Part shown: positions 27,587 to 37,322 of the stretch, one piece after another
How positions within the stretch are numbered: position 1 is the first letter of the stretch
Layout of the letters: each line of letters opens with the position of its first letter
Source: Tuwongella immobilis
GTDB taxonomy: Bacteria > Planctomycetota > Planctomycetia > Gemmatales > Gemmataceae
Length of the DNA stretch: 64,000 nt
Assembly: GCF_901538355.1 (NCBI RefSeq)
Contig: NZ_LR593887.1
Location: 2,332,920 to 2,396,919 of the forward strand
Reading direction: 5' to 3'
The notes under the pieces: generated by a model
What the model was told of the DNA's origin: nothing
Database searches by the model: none
The model's input: only the letters and a program-made list of their open reading frames with translations
Program-made: the position numbers and the translations under genes

Positions 27587-30289
27587 ATGGCCAACAGTTT
27601 CGGTGCCAAAACGACGCTGACCGTCGGCGATCGTCAGTACACCATGTATTCGCTGTCGGCGGTGGAAAAGCAGTTCCCGCAAGCCGCGAAACTGCCGTTC
27701 TCGCTGAAGATTCTGCTGGAAAACCTGCTGCGAACTGAAAATGGCCTGTCCGTGCGTGCGGCGGATATCGAAGCCATCGCCAAATGGGATCCGAAGGCCG
27801 AGCCGGATCAAGAAATCGCCTTCACCCCCAGCCGCGTGCTGATGCAAGACTTCACCGGCGTGCCCGCAGTCGTGGATCTCGCCGCGATGCGCGACGCCAT
27901 GCAACGCATGGGCGGCGACCCCACCAAGATCAATCCGCTGCAACCCGCCGAACTCGTGATCGACCACTCTGTGCAAGTCGACGAATTCGGCACCCCGAGC
28001 GCGTTTGAGAATAACGCATCGCTCGAATTTTCACGAAATCAAGAACGCTATCAGTTCCTCCGCTGGGGCCAAAAGGCGTTCCGCAATTTTAAGGTCGTTC
28101 CGCCCGATACCGGCATCGTCCACCAAGTGAATCTCGAATACCTCGCTCGTGTGGTGTTCGTTGATGAGCAATCGACCGCCTACCCCGATACGCTCGTGGG
28201 CACCGATTCGCATACCACCATGATTAACGGTTTGGGCGTGCTCGGCTGGGGCGTTGGTGGCATCGAAGCCGAAGCCGCCATGCTCGGACAGCCAGTGTCG
28301 ATGCTGTTGCCGCAAGTCGTTGGCTTCAAACTGTTTGGCAAACTGAAGGAAGGCGCAACCGCCACCGATTTGGTGCTGACGGTCACGCAGATGCTCCGCA
28401 AGAAGGGCGTCGTTGGCAAGTTCGTCGAATTCTACGGCGATGGCTTGGCCGAACTGCCCTTGGCCGACCGTGCCACCATCGCCAACATGGCTCCCGAATA
28501 CGGCGCCACCTGCGGGATTTTCCCCGTCGATGCCGAAACGCTGCGCTATCTTCGCACGACCAACCGCCCCGAATCGCTGATCGCCTTGGTCGAAGCCTAC
28601 TACAAAGCCCAGGGGATGTTCTTTGCTCCGGGAGCCGCCGAAGCCAGCTACAGCGACACGCTCGAACTCGATCTTTCGACGGTTGTCCCGAGTTTGGCAG
28701 GTCCGTCGCGTCCGCAAGATCGCGTCCGCCTGGATGACGTGGCCAAATCATTTGTGGATGCTCTGCCGAATCTGATGGCAAAGTCCAAATCCACTGCTCT
28801 GCCCGTTACCGATCCCAACGCCGCGAATCCGCCCGCGCCGCAAAGCACCGGCGATCTGAAGAACGGCTCGGTGGTCATTGCCGCAATCACAAGCTGCACC
28901 AACACCTCAAACCCGTATGTGATGATGGCCGCCGGGCTGCTCGCTCGCAACGCCGTCGCCAAGGGGCTGAATGTCAAGCCATGGGTGAAGACCAGCTTGG
29001 CACCGGGGTCGAAGGTCGTTACCGAGTATCTGAAAGCCGCTGGCGTGTTGGGCGACCTGGAAACGCTCAAGTTCCACGTCGTGGGCTATGGCTGCACCAC
29101 CTGCATCGGCAATAGCGGTCCGCTGTCCGCGTCGATCTCGAAGGAAATCGAAGCGGGCAAACTGGTTGTGGCGTCGGTTCTCTCCGGCAACCGCAACTTT
29201 GAAGGCCGCGTCCACCCCGAAGTGCGAGCCAACTATTTGGCTTCGCCGCCGCTCGTGGTTGCTTATGCGCTTGCGGGTAAGATCGATATCGACTTCAACC
29301 AAGAGCCAATCGGCACCGGGAAAGATGGATCGCCGGTCTATCTGAAAGACATTTGGCCGACCTTTGCAGATATTTCCAATGCGGTCGATACCAGTGTTGT
29401 GCGAAGTCAGTACGAATCGATCTACGAAGATGTGTTCAAGGGCGATTCGGCCTGGCAATCGTTGGTCGTGCCGGAAGGCAATCTCTACGCCTGGGACGAT
29501 GATTCGACCTATGTCAAGAATCCTCCCTATTTCGATGGCATGACGTTGGAACCCGCACCGGTGACGGACATTACGTCCGCCCGCGCATTGGCTGTTCTTG
29601 GCGACAGCATCACGACCGACCACATTTCGCCGGCTGGTAACATCAAGGCCAGCGCCCCGGCTGGGCAGTACCTGCTCGCCAAGGGCGTCTCGAAGGAAGA
29701 CTTCAATTCCTATGGTGCCCGTCGTGGCAATCACGAAGTGATGATGCGAGGCACTTTCGCCAACGTGCGGCTGAAGAATTTGCTCGCCCCTGGCACGGAA
29801 GGCGGCGTGACCCGTCATTTGCCCGATGGCACGGAAATGTCGATCTACGATGCCTCGATGAAATATCAGGCCGATCATGTGCCGCTGATTATTCTCGCGG
29901 GCAAAGAATATGGCTCCGGTTCATCCCGTGACTGGGCCGCCAAGGGGACGCGGTTGCTGGGCGTGCGAGCGGTCATTGCCGAAAGCTACGAGCGGATTCA
30001 CCGCAGTAATCTCGTGGGGATGGGCGTGCTGCCGTTGCAGTACAAGCCCGGTCAATCGACCTCGACGCTGAATCTGACCGGTACGGAAGTCTTTACCATC
30101 GAGGGACTTGCGGCGGGAATCGCCAATGGATTCGCCGATGGCCGTGAACTGGCGATCAAGGCCAAGAAGGAAGATGGCACGGAAGTGGTCTTCCATGCGA
30201 TCGTCCGAATCGACACCCCGCAGGAAGTCCTGTATTATCAACACGGCGGGATTCTCCCCTATGTGTTGCGTCAACTGCTGAAAAGCTAA
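27587..30289 (+). CDS. acnA: Aconitate hydratase (AcnA type)
   Basis: A 900-residue enzyme, the usual AcnA/IRP1 length, starting at an ATG with GAAGGGA 6 bases upstream. It interconverts citrate and isocitrate in the TCA cycle. The 4Fe-4S cluster ligands are visible as C437 ([12 protein letters not shown]) and C503/C506 ([12 protein letters not shown]). Other signatures: [28 protein letters not shown], the swivel-domain [30 protein letters not shown], and [15 protein letters not shown]. Domain order 1-2-3-linker-4 is intact. It stands as its own unit between a 131-base upstream region and a strong terminator. Confidence 0.98.
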   Translation: MANSFGAKTTLTVGDRQYTMYSLSAVEKQFPQAAKLPFSLKILLENLLRTENGLSVRAADIEAIAKWDPKAEPDQEIAFTPSRVLMQDFTGVPAVVDLAAMRDAMQRMGGDPTKINPLQPAELVIDHSVQVDEFGTPSAFENNASLEFSRNQERYQFLRWGQKAFRNFKVVPPDTGIVHQVNLEYLARVVFVDEQSTAYPDTLVGTDSHTTMINGLGVLGWGVGGIEAEAAMLGQPVSMLLPQVVGFKLFGKLKEGATATDLVLTVTQMLRKKGVVGKFVEFYGDGLAELPLADRATIANMAPEYGATCGIFPVDAETLRYLRTTNRPESLIALVEAYYKAQGMFFAPGAAEASYSDTLELDLSTVVPSLAGPSRPQDRVRLDDVAKSFVDALPNLMAKSKSTALPVTDPNAANPPAPQSTGDLKNGSVVIAAITSCTNTSNPYVMMAAGLLARNAVAKGLNVKPWVKTSLAPGSKVVTEYLKAAGVLGDLETLKFHVVGYGCTTCIGNSGPLSASISKEIEAGKLVVASVLSGNRNFEGRVHPEVRANYLASPPLVVAYALAGKIDIDFNQEPIGTGKDGSPVYLKDIWPTFADISNAVDTSVVRSQYESIYEDVFKGDSAWQSLVVPEGNLYAWDDDSTYVKNPPYFDGMTLEPAPVTDITSARALAVLGDSITTDHISPAGNIKASAPAGQYLLAKGVSKEDFNSYGARRGNHEVMMRGTFANVRLKNLLAPGTEGGVTRHLPDGTEMSIYDASMKYQADHVPLIILAGKEYGSGSSRDWAAKGTRLLGVRAVIAESYERIHRSNLVGMGVLPLQYKPGQSTSTLNLTGTEVFTIEGLAAGIANGFADGRELAIKAKKEDGTEVVFHAIVRIDTPQEVLYYQHGGILPYVLRQLLKS

Positions 30290-30319
30290 CGATTCCAAAT
30301 TTGGATTGTAATCGTTTAC

Positions 30320-30368
30320 GATCCCCTCGATTGGACCATTTCCGGTTCGGTCGAGGGGATCCGCTTTT
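30320..30368 (+). terminator. Intrinsic terminator after aconitase
   Basis: An 11-base perfect stem (30320-30330 with 30351-30361) and a 20-base loop are followed by CGCTTTTGG. It lies 31 bases after the acnA stop and 18 bases before the end of the convergent gene. Confidence 0.75.
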
Positions 30369-30385
30369 GGCGATGAATCCATTCG

Positions 30386-31114
30386 TTAATCGTGAATGGA
30401 ATCTTCAACGGCTTGCATGATTTCCGGAAGCTGTTTCCACTGCGTTAATTGAAACGGCATCCACGGATGTGGCCCCGAATCGCCATTTCGAGCCCGTTGA
30501 AAGAATAATTCATAAAAGGGATAGAGCGGTGTGATTAAGAATGCTGCCGGCCCCACCTCTCGAAAAAAGACAGCGGCCCGATTCGGTTCATATTCCAACC
30601 ACGAACTAAATTCGCGTTGGCCATCCATGAGTTGGCGTTGAAGTTCCAACGAAAGGGATTCGCCGAGATCGGTTCGTTCCCACCGCGAGCGTTGAAAGAA
30701 CCAAAATTGCCAATCGATCATACGGTGATAGAGGGGGGATTCCTCACGGATTTGATCCAAAATCGCTCGCAATTGTGAGTGATAATGCGTGAGAAGGTAT
30801 CGTGAATGATAGCGAAGATCCAACGCAGATTGTGAGATATACTGGATCTTTTCAACAAAAAAATCTCGAAACCAGGCAAGTCCGATGGGAAGCGGTAAGG
30901 CATAATTCGGACCAAGAATCCATTGAGAAAATGGAATCTCGTCACCCGAGGTTCGGAGCGGGGCAATGATCTCTCGAACGTAGCTTTCGATCCATAAAAA
31001 CCGGAGACAATCCGAAAGGTTCTCGGTAGTTTGTAAGAGGAGTAAATAGGCTTCCAGAGAGCACGAAAATTGGGGTGTCAATTCCAGGTTCGGTAGCTCG
31101 CTCATGGTACGCAT
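30386..31114 (-). CDS. Hypothetical protein (242 aa)
   Basis: I do not recognise this protein. It is 242 residues long, rich in aromatic residues (many F, W and Y) and leucine, without a signal peptide or clear transmembrane helix, and predicted largely helical (ENLSDCLRFLWIESYVREII, HYHSQLRAILDQIREES). An internal ATG nine bases downstream (MSELPN) is an equal candidate start, and neither has a strong ribosome site. It is the last gene of the minus-strand group holding kdsD, kdsC, the Lpt-like protein and the ABC transporter, but is separated from the permease by a 115-base gap, so membership of the operon is uncertain. Codon use is more AT-rich than in acnA. Confidence 0.65.
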   Translation of the reverse strand: MRTMSELPNLELTPQFSCSLEAYLLLLQTTENLSDCLRFLWIESYVREIIAPLRTSGDEIPFSQWILGPNYALPLPIGLAWFRDFFVEKIQYISQSALDLRYHSRYLLTHYHSQLRAILDQIREESPLYHRMIDWQFWFFQRSRWERTDLGESLSLELQRQLMDGQREFSSWLEYEPNRAAVFFREVGPAAFLITPLYPFYELFFQRARNGDSGPHPWMPFQLTQWKQLPEIMQAVEDSIHD

Positions 31115-31229
31115 CCATCACGAAATTCAGGCGACGAATGAATGGTAGATGCGTCTGCACGGATCTTCAAGACAATGGAATCGAAATCATCCAGAATTAT
31201 CGGGTTATTCTAAGAGTGAAAATTTCAGT

Positions 31230-32201
31230 TCACAGAGGAGCGGGGAGATCCCGATTCCGAAATCCCAGCCATGCAATCGTGTATGCACCGATGCTGACCC
31301 CGATCAAAACACCAACCATCGGCAGTGAGAACATCGGCTGGCCCGAATTCCACACACTGCCAAGATCAATCCACCATTGTCCAAAACTGACAATTCGTTG
31401 AGGCTGATAGAAGAAAAAGATGGTTCCGGGACGCAGCCACGCCACATCTTGCCAGAACTGGCCGATCACATTGACAAGAAATTGAATTAAGAAAAAGAGA
31501 ATCACAAGCCCTAACGTGCGATTTCGAGAGCGACCGAAGGCAGAGAAGGCTAACGTGATGGAGCTAATCGCAAGTAATAATCCGGCGACATTCGCTAGCG
31601 CGGGGAACAATTTCCAAGCACTCACCGCATAAATCACGGGATTTTCAGGCGGTGGCATTCGCAAGCGTGCCCAAGTTGCCGGATCAATTTCAAACGTGCC
31701 AACCAGCCAACAGCCGGTTAACGATCCAGCCCATATCGCCAGACAAAGCAGGGGAATGACACACAAGTCAACCAGAATATGTGTGAGGATGAGTTTGGAG
31801 CGAGAGATTGGCAGGGATAATAACAGTTCCATCGTGCCACGATCGAGTTCGCCCGCGATTGCACCTCCGGCACGACCAATGGCCCAAATTGCGAGAATTA
31901 CTTGCACAAAGGGATACAGGTATCCTGCGATTAACAGATCCTGTGGATTATCCAGTCGAGTATCTTCGCCACCTAAAATGGTCTGAAGCACTTTTCCCGG
32001 ACCACGAAGCAACTCTTCTTGAAAAAAGGTGACTGGGAGATTTTGCAGGCGAGCCACTGTTTGAAACATCGGCGTCAATTCGGTGGTAATCCGCTGGGTA
32101 ATCTTGACCCATAACGCTTGAAATAAAAATAACAGGACCATCGTTAATAACAATGGAATGCGAAGATCCCGAATCAGCTTCCACCAAAGTTGAACAATCA
32201 T
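31230..32201 (-). CDS. ABC-2 type transporter permease
   Basis: A 323-residue membrane protein. The chosen ATG overlaps the stop of the ATPase gene by four bases (ATGA). It has six hydrophobic segments: about 14-33, a block at about 98-120, 150-175, 205-235, 240-262 and 293-312. GELDRGTMELLLSLPISRSKLILTHI is the characteristic ABC-2 permease segment that couples to the ATPase. A soluble loop lies between the first and second helices. Together with the ATPase it forms a NatA/NatB- or CcmA-like transporter or exporter; the substrate is unknown. It lies downstream of kdsC and the LptA-like gene, which hints at an envelope-lipid or glycan cargo. Confidence 0.85.
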   Translation of the reverse strand: MIVQLWWKLIRDLRIPLLLTMVLLFLFQALWVKITQRITTELTPMFQTVARLQNLPVTFFQEELLRGPGKVLQTILGGEDTRLDNPQDLLIAGYLYPFVQVILAIWAIGRAGGAIAGELDRGTMELLLSLPISRSKLILTHILVDLCVIPLLCLAIWAGSLTGCWLVGTFEIDPATWARLRMPPPENPVIYAVSAWKLFPALANVAGLLLAISSITLAFSAFGRSRNRTLGLVILFFLIQFLVNVIGQFWQDVAWLRPGTIFFFYQPQRIVSFGQWWIDLGSVWNSGQPMFSLPMVGVLIGVSIGAYTIAWLGFRNRDLPAPL

Positions 32202-33088
32202 GCGTCCAATACCGATGCGGGATGAAATTGATGATAAATGCGTCGCAGCCCGACGGGGCGGATTTGCAAATCTGTGGTTGATTCTAATGCAAGATACGCA
32301 AATAGTTGACCAATCTCGCCGAGATATTCCCCGATATAGAGCCCCTGAGGTGTGACGGATTCCCAAGTTAATCCTGGAAGTTCTCGCTTTGGTGGGACCG
32401 CGAATTGGACTTCGATCCGGCGACGACTGCGGAGTACCTCCATTTGCTGCCGATGCATCAATCGACCCGATTTCAGGATCGCCACTTCATCACACAGAGT
32501 CTCGACTTCGGATAACACATGCGAACTAAATACAATCGTTTGCCCCCGTTTTTTGGCTTCTTGAAGCTGGTCGAGCAAAGCATCACGCATTGTGGGATCG
32601 AGTGTGTTGGTTGGCTCATCTAAGATAATGATGGGGACATCTGGCGAGAGCACAAGCAACAACGCGATTTTCCGTTTCATCCCGGATGATAGCTGTGTGA
32701 GTGGACGGTTGAGTTGGATATCGAATTGACGGGCAAGATGTTGCTCTCGGACGGGATTTCGGAGACCGCGAACATTGCCCAAAAAATCCAACAGTTGCTG
32801 CCCCGTCATGTTCTCATACAGTCGAAGTTCGCCAGGCAGATAGGAGACACGCCGACGAACTTCAACGCTTGATTTCCAACAATCGTACCCGGCAACTTGA
32901 GCAGAACCGGAACTTGGGCGAAGAAATCCTAACAGAATCCGAATCGCGGTCGATTTGCCTGCGCCGTTCGGCCCTAAAATCCCCATTACGGAACCGGCAG
33001 GCACATCAATTGAGAGTGAGTCTAACGCTTGAAACGCCCCGTATCGTTTGCTTAGGAACTGTGTCTGAATGATTGGTGAGTCTGACAT
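32198..33088 (-). CDS. ABC transporter ATP-binding protein (ABC-2 subtype)
   Basis: A 296-residue ATPase. Walker A GPNGAGKST (about 39-47), Q-loop region SYLPGELRLYENMTG, signature LSSGM (one substitution from LSGGQ), Walker B IIILDEPT, D-loop NTLDP, and switch histidine in VFSSHVLSE. The C-terminal about 75 residues (RRIEVQFAVPP...) form the extension usual in CcmA/NatA-like proteins, not in LptB. No strong ribosome site precedes the ATG. The stop overlaps the permease start (ATGA). It lies 134 bases downstream of the long LptA-like gene, with a hairpin between. Confidence 0.92.
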   Translation of the reverse strand: MSDSPIIQTQFLSKRYGAFQALDSLSIDVPAGSVMGILGPNGAGKSTAIRILLGFLRPSSGSAQVAGYDCWKSSVEVRRRVSYLPGELRLYENMTGQQLLDFLGNVRGLRNPVREQHLARQFDIQLNRPLTQLSSGMKRKIALLLVLSPDVPIIILDEPTNTLDPTMRDALLDQLQEAKKRGQTIVFSSHVLSEVETLCDEVAILKSGRLMHRQQMEVLRSRRRIEVQFAVPPKRELPGLTWESVTPQGLYIGEYLGEIGQLFAYLALESTTDLQIRPVGLRRIYHQFHPASVLDA

Positions 33089-33150
33089 CGGGGCGACTCG
33101 TCGAGAAACGAAGAAGATTTAAAGATGAGTTTATGGCATCGAATGAATGA

Positions 33151-33183
33151 GGACGATCCCAATCAACCGATTCGGGATCGTCC
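33151..33183. repeat. Inverted repeat between the LptA-like and ABC genes
   Basis: A perfect 10-base inverted repeat (33151-33160 with 33174-33183) with a 13-base spacer. Neither strand has a T run after it, so it is at best a weak or factor-assisted terminator, or an mRNA-stabilising hairpin within the operon. Confidence 0.5.
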
Positions 33184-33222
33184 AACCGAGTAATGATGCC
33201 GATTCTACCAGATGTAAGGGTT

Positions 33223-36200
33223 TTAGCGAATCGATCCGGTGACACCAGTCCCGCCATCGACGCTAAAGTTATTGGTCTTTCGATAGTAGGTGATTTTCCG
33301 CCCCTTAAATTTTTCTGGCTCCACGCCTCGCACACCATCTTTATACCGCACAAGTTCCGCGGGCAACTTCTCTCCTTCGAAGATGAGCGTATCCTTGGAT
33401 TCATCGTATTTCACGATTTCCGAGGTCGCATCAAATTCAAAGGTACGAATTCGACAATTCCCACGGGCAATCATTTCCATGGTCGTCTTGTCATCGCTAT
33501 GCTTATGCGAATAGACCTCAAGCGATTGACTGCAACGGAGATGCATTCCATCGGGATGAATTTTGGTAATGTCAATTACCTGTTGCGGATTCTCCGTTGG
33601 GAAGTGCATCACTTCAATGTCATCATAGAAAATCGCCATCCGGCGTTTGTTATCCGCTTTTAAGGCACCTTTATAGCCGACCCAGGTTAATTTCATAATC
33701 TGGTCGGTTTGTGAATTCGCTGCCATCGGACGATTCCCATTGCCGATCGGCGAGAAATTCGGCGAGACCGCTGCCGGGTTGGAACTATTCCCCGGCTGGA
33801 AAATTCGGACCGTGCCAGGTCCGGGTGCCTCAAGTTTACTGCTCAAATTGTCCAGGTTTAATTCACGGGAGCTAATGGATTGATATTTCGCAATTTTGCG
33901 CGTTTTCGGGTCGCGAATGAGATCGGTGTAAACGACCTGTTGAGATCGATCCACGACGGCTTTGGGATTCGTGGGTTGTCGATCGCAAATCACCCGATCG
34001 ATTTTCGGCGAATCTTTGCCCGATTGTCCGGTTTTCTGAGCTTGATTCAGCCAGACTTCGCGGTCTAGTGTCACTTGCATTGTCTCACAGAGAACCCGTG
34101 AATTCAATTGGACACCTTGAACCGATCCTTCAAATCGAGCCCATTTCTCGCCCCCGCGAAACTCCATGCCCTCTTTCCAGAAAACATCTACATATGTTGG
34201 GGTTTCGAGCTTTTGCCCCTCAAGATTCGTGCTGCTCAAGAGCCGCATGGTCCCCGAGCCTTTCACCGATGCCAGGTTATCTCGTTGGTCAATGAGGACA
34301 TCGGCTCCGATCAACGATAATTGATCGAGATGAACTTCCGCGTTGCTCTCTTCTGTCCCAATGACATGAAGGATATTCCCTTCCATGTAATGCCGCAACG
34401 TCATGGATTTTCCGGTAATATCGACCGGTCGTGCGTTGGGTTTCGCTGGGTCTTGATGGACGACCACATCGCCATCACACTGTAAGCGGTTCAGATCATT
34501 TCGTTTTTCCGTGCGATCAACCCACGCGATAATCCGTTGGGACTGTAAACGGATCGGCGGATTCTTCTCACGTTGACTTCCCGAGTCATTCGATCGTGAG
34601 CCAAACATTTCTCCGATTGGATCCCGATTCTTCTCACGGACAGGGGTTGCGTCGCGGCCAACGGGTTGTGCGACAACTGATGTTCCCCCGCTTTGTGCCG
34701 TTGCAAGTGGGGTTGCTCCAGTCGGTAAACCATTTGCTGGCAACAGGTTTGGGATATTCCCAGTTTGAGGCGGATTCACACCAGCGTTCGCAGGTATCGG
34801 TTGGATCGCCGATTTCGGAACCGGACGTTCTTGAAACCACACATTGAGATAATCCGATTTTGTGATTTCCAATTCCGGCGAGTGCAGCACCACTTGTTGG
34901 ACCGCCTCTAAGCGGTGTGGTTTCCGGCTATCATTCCCAGTACCAGCAGGAGCTGCCATTGCGGCCGAACCAACAGCCGATTGCTGCGGCAACAACCACA
35001 GTGTGAGTGTTCGTCCTTCAAGAGTCCGTTGTTCGGTCTTATCCGTGAATTTCGCTCCACCCGATAAAGCGAGTTTGTCGAGTTCGAGCTTCGTCTTCGG
35101 ATCAATCTCTTTAGTGAATGTGATCCATTCTTGCCAAACTGCTTGTTGTGCGTGACTTTTGGTGGTGGGATCTAAGAGACCCATTCCGATCTTTCCAGGC
35201 CCGCGCGCTTTGGCAGTCTGTTGATTCTTGACATTAAGATTTGAGAGAATCAGCTCAAATGCTTCAATCTGATTGCCGTCTTTCACCGCAATCATCTTAT
35301 CGCCTTCTAACGTCGTTTCGCTCTTTTCGGCGTCGTAGACGAGGCGATATCCCCACGCTTGGAGCTGTTCCGAGTCGCTGCTGACCGCGACCGATTTTCC
35401 GGTGGCAATCACCTTGCGAACTTGGATCGAAGGCTGATTCGTCGCAGTCGCTGGGGCGGCTGGCTCCGTTTTCGGAGAATTTCCACCGCGTTTGAAATGA
35501 ATAATGAGATCATCACACGCCATCATATCGCGCAGACTCGGTTTCACATGGCGAGTCACGAGAACGTGATTGGGCAAATGCGGATTTGACTGAGATGCGA
35601 TATGATATTGTGCAATATCTTTCTCAACATCATATTCAAATGGCCCATTTGTCTCAATCTGAATCAAGACACGATCCGATGAGGCAGGAGTTTTGTCGTT
35701 CGGTTTTGGCAGACCTTGTGCCGTCGGTTGAGGTTTTTCTGCGGGGTCACCGGCGAGAAAATTGGAAGAGCCATCAACCCAAAGATTCATCTGCACGTTG
35801 CCGTTCATTTCCACGCGGCGAACTTGCAACGGACTTGGACCGGCCGGTTTATTGGGGGCCGCTTTGTCCGAATTCGAACCAATATTCGGCAATTGTGAGA
35901 GATAAATCTTGAGACCTTCGGCTGTGATGGTTGGCAGCGGCGCGCGGCTCCCGTTCATCATCTCGGCGATGGTGTTCGGACGCCGCAGGTCATCCTTCAG
36001 AGTCGGGGGCAATCGGAGTGTGGCAGGCGTCGTTGGCTTGGGACCGATTTGACGATCGGTCAACTCAATCACGGCCGGCGTCCAGATGTTCGGTTGAGTC
36101 GAATCACGACCCGTGATCTGGCTTAAATCCCGATAATAGATGGGACCGGGAGTCCGGAGCATCATATCATCTTCGGGTTGGGGCGTATGTCGATTTTGGA

Positions 36201-36717
36201 CGAGATAAATCATCCCAACACGCGGATCACGGGAGCGCAACCCAGGATCGCTAATGAGCTCTGCGCCGAGAATTTTGCGGCTTCCCAGCTCGGCGACTGT
36301 TTTCACCGGGCTGTCCATCTCTAACAATGCAATATCAGCATGAACTGTGTGAATCTCGGAATGGCCATTCTTTGGCTTTCCGAACAACGCGACACTGACT
36401 TCGGTGAGACGCACACGTCCATCGGGATTAATTTCAAAATGATTGGCTGCGACTAACATTCCCCTCGCTCGGACATCGATTTTGATCGGATATTCAATTT
36501 CCGGGCAATTGGTACCGAATGCCTCACGAAGTCGCAGATCGGTTGCAGATACGGTTGGAACTGGCAGCGGCCCATCCGAGAGCATCTCCTCGGTGTAGGC
36601 TAACGGCAACGGGGGAAGGCCATCGAGATCACCCAACGCCTTGCTGTAGAGGGTGTAAATCGTTCCAGCAGAAACAATCGCCATGATATACAGTAACAAC
36701 CGACGCGTACTGCGCAT
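33223..36717 (-). CDS. Very long membrane-anchored LptA/LptC/OstA-like protein
   Basis: A 1164-residue protein. The ATG has GAGGGA 8 bases upstream. Residues about 8-25 form one transmembrane helix (LLLYIMAIVSAGTIYTLY) without a clear cleavage site, as in LptC. The rest is hydrophilic and beta-rich, with many repeated strand pairs of the kind EGDKMIAVKDGNQIEAFELILSN and MIARGNCRIRTFEF...VKYDESKDTLIFEG (about 1085-1130), which match the LptA/OstA jelly-roll pattern; Pro/Gly-rich linkers lie at about 660-730 and 990-1010. Gene order kdsD-kdsC-this gene-ABC ATPase parallels kdsD-kdsC-lptC-lptA-lptB. I infer an inner-membrane-anchored bridge for LPS or another lipid. No single-domain match is certain. 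Confidence 0.75.
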   Translation of the reverse strand: MRSTRRLLLYIMAIVSAGTIYTLYSKALGDLDGLPPLPLAYTEEMLSDGPLPVPTVSATDLRLREAFGTNCPEIEYPIKIDVRARGMLVAANHFEINPDGRVRLTEVSVALFGKPKNGHSEIHTVHADIALLEMDSPVKTVAELGSRKILGAELISDPGLRSRDPRVGMIYLVQNRHTPQPEDDMMLRTPGPIYYRDLSQITGRDSTQPNIWTPAVIELTDRQIGPKPTTPATLRLPPTLKDDLRRPNTIAEMMNGSRAPLPTITAEGLKIYLSQLPNIGSNSDKAAPNKPAGPSPLQVRRVEMNGNVQMNLWVDGSSNFLAGDPAEKPQPTAQGLPKPNDKTPASSDRVLIQIETNGPFEYDVEKDIAQYHIASQSNPHLPNHVLVTRHVKPSLRDMMACDDLIIHFKRGGNSPKTEPAAPATATNQPSIQVRKVIATGKSVAVSSDSEQLQAWGYRLVYDAEKSETTLEGDKMIAVKDGNQIEAFELILSNLNVKNQQTAKARGPGKIGMGLLDPTTKSHAQQAVWQEWITFTKEIDPKTKLELDKLALSGGAKFTDKTEQRTLEGRTLTLWLLPQQSAVGSAAMAAPAGTGNDSRKPHRLEAVQQVVLHSPELEITKSDYLNVWFQERPVPKSAIQPIPANAGVNPPQTGNIPNLLPANGLPTGATPLATAQSGGTSVVAQPVGRDATPVREKNRDPIGEMFGSRSNDSGSQREKNPPIRLQSQRIIAWVDRTEKRNDLNRLQCDGDVVVHQDPAKPNARPVDITGKSMTLRHYMEGNILHVIGTEESNAEVHLDQLSLIGADVLIDQRDNLASVKGSGTMRLLSSTNLEGQKLETPTYVDVFWKEGMEFRGGEKWARFEGSVQGVQLNSRVLCETMQVTLDREVWLNQAQKTGQSGKDSPKIDRVICDRQPTNPKAVVDRSQQVVYTDLIRDPKTRKIAKYQSISSRELNLDNLSSKLEAPGPGTVRIFQPGNSSNPAAVSPNFSPIGNGNRPMAANSQTDQIMKLTWVGYKGALKADNKRRMAIFYDDIEVMHFPTENPQQVIDITKIHPDGMHLRCSQSLEVYSHKHSDDKTTMEMIARGNCRIRTFEFDATSEIVKYDESKDTLIFEGEKLPAELVRYKDGVRGVEPEKFKGRKITYYRKTNNFSVDGGTGVTGSIR

Positions 36718-36761
36718 GGCCGTTTCCCTCTTCAACCTTGAGAGTGATCCGATTGCAGATG

Positions 36762-37322
36762 TTAACCCGCAATTGAATTCAATGAATCAATAACAGCCTG
36801 CCAACGCCCTTGTGCTTTCAAGAGCCACTCAATTGTTTCCCGAACTGCCCCACTTCCACCCGGTGCCTGGGTAGTATGGTCGGCCATTGCACGCAGCTCG
36901 CTACAGGCATCCGCGACGGCGACCGATACCCCGCACGCTCGCAGCACGGGAAGATCGGGAAGATCGTCCCCAATGGCACAGATTTGCGATGTCGGAACAC
37001 CTGTGCGTTGAACAATTTCCTGCAAAGCAGGCCCTTTGTTTCCTCGTCCCTGGAGCACGGGCGTGATCCCGAGCTCGTGAGCACGTCGATCCACGCTGGG
37101 GGAACTCCGCCCGGAAATCAGAGCGACTTTCTTGCCTTGATCACGCCAAATTTTCAAGCCCGATCCGTCCCGAACATGGAAACATTTGATTTCCAACTCC
37201 GGGTGGCCATAAATCACTTGACCGTTCGTGAGTACTCCATCGACATCTAAGACAATCAGCTCAATTCGTTGCATCCGAATCCATAAATCATTCCTTGAGT
37301 CGAGAGAATCGGCTTGGGTCAT
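36762..37322 (-). CDS. kdsC: 3-deoxy-D-manno-octulosonate 8-phosphate phosphatase (KdsC type, HAD family)
   Basis: A 186-residue HAD phosphatase without a cap domain, the usual KdsC size. LIVLDVDGVLTNG carries the nucleophile D26 and D28, ALISGRSS the motif II serine, and GNKGPALQEI with ICAIGDDLPDLPVL the motif III lysine and motif IV acidic pair. FHVRDGSGLKIW is the KdsC-specific substrate loop. It removes phosphate from Kdo-8-P in Kdo synthesis for LPS. Its start overlaps the kdsD stop by four bases (ATGA), and the long LptA-like gene follows after 44 bases. Confidence 0.93.
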   Translation of the reverse strand: MTQADSLDSRNDLWIRMQRIELIVLDVDGVLTNGQVIYGHPELEIKCFHVRDGSGLKIWRDQGKKVALISGRSSPSVDRRAHELGITPVLQGRGNKGPALQEIVQRTGVPTSQICAIGDDLPDLPVLRACGVSVAVADACSELRAMADHTTQAPGGSGAVRETIEWLLKAQGRWQAVIDSLNSIAG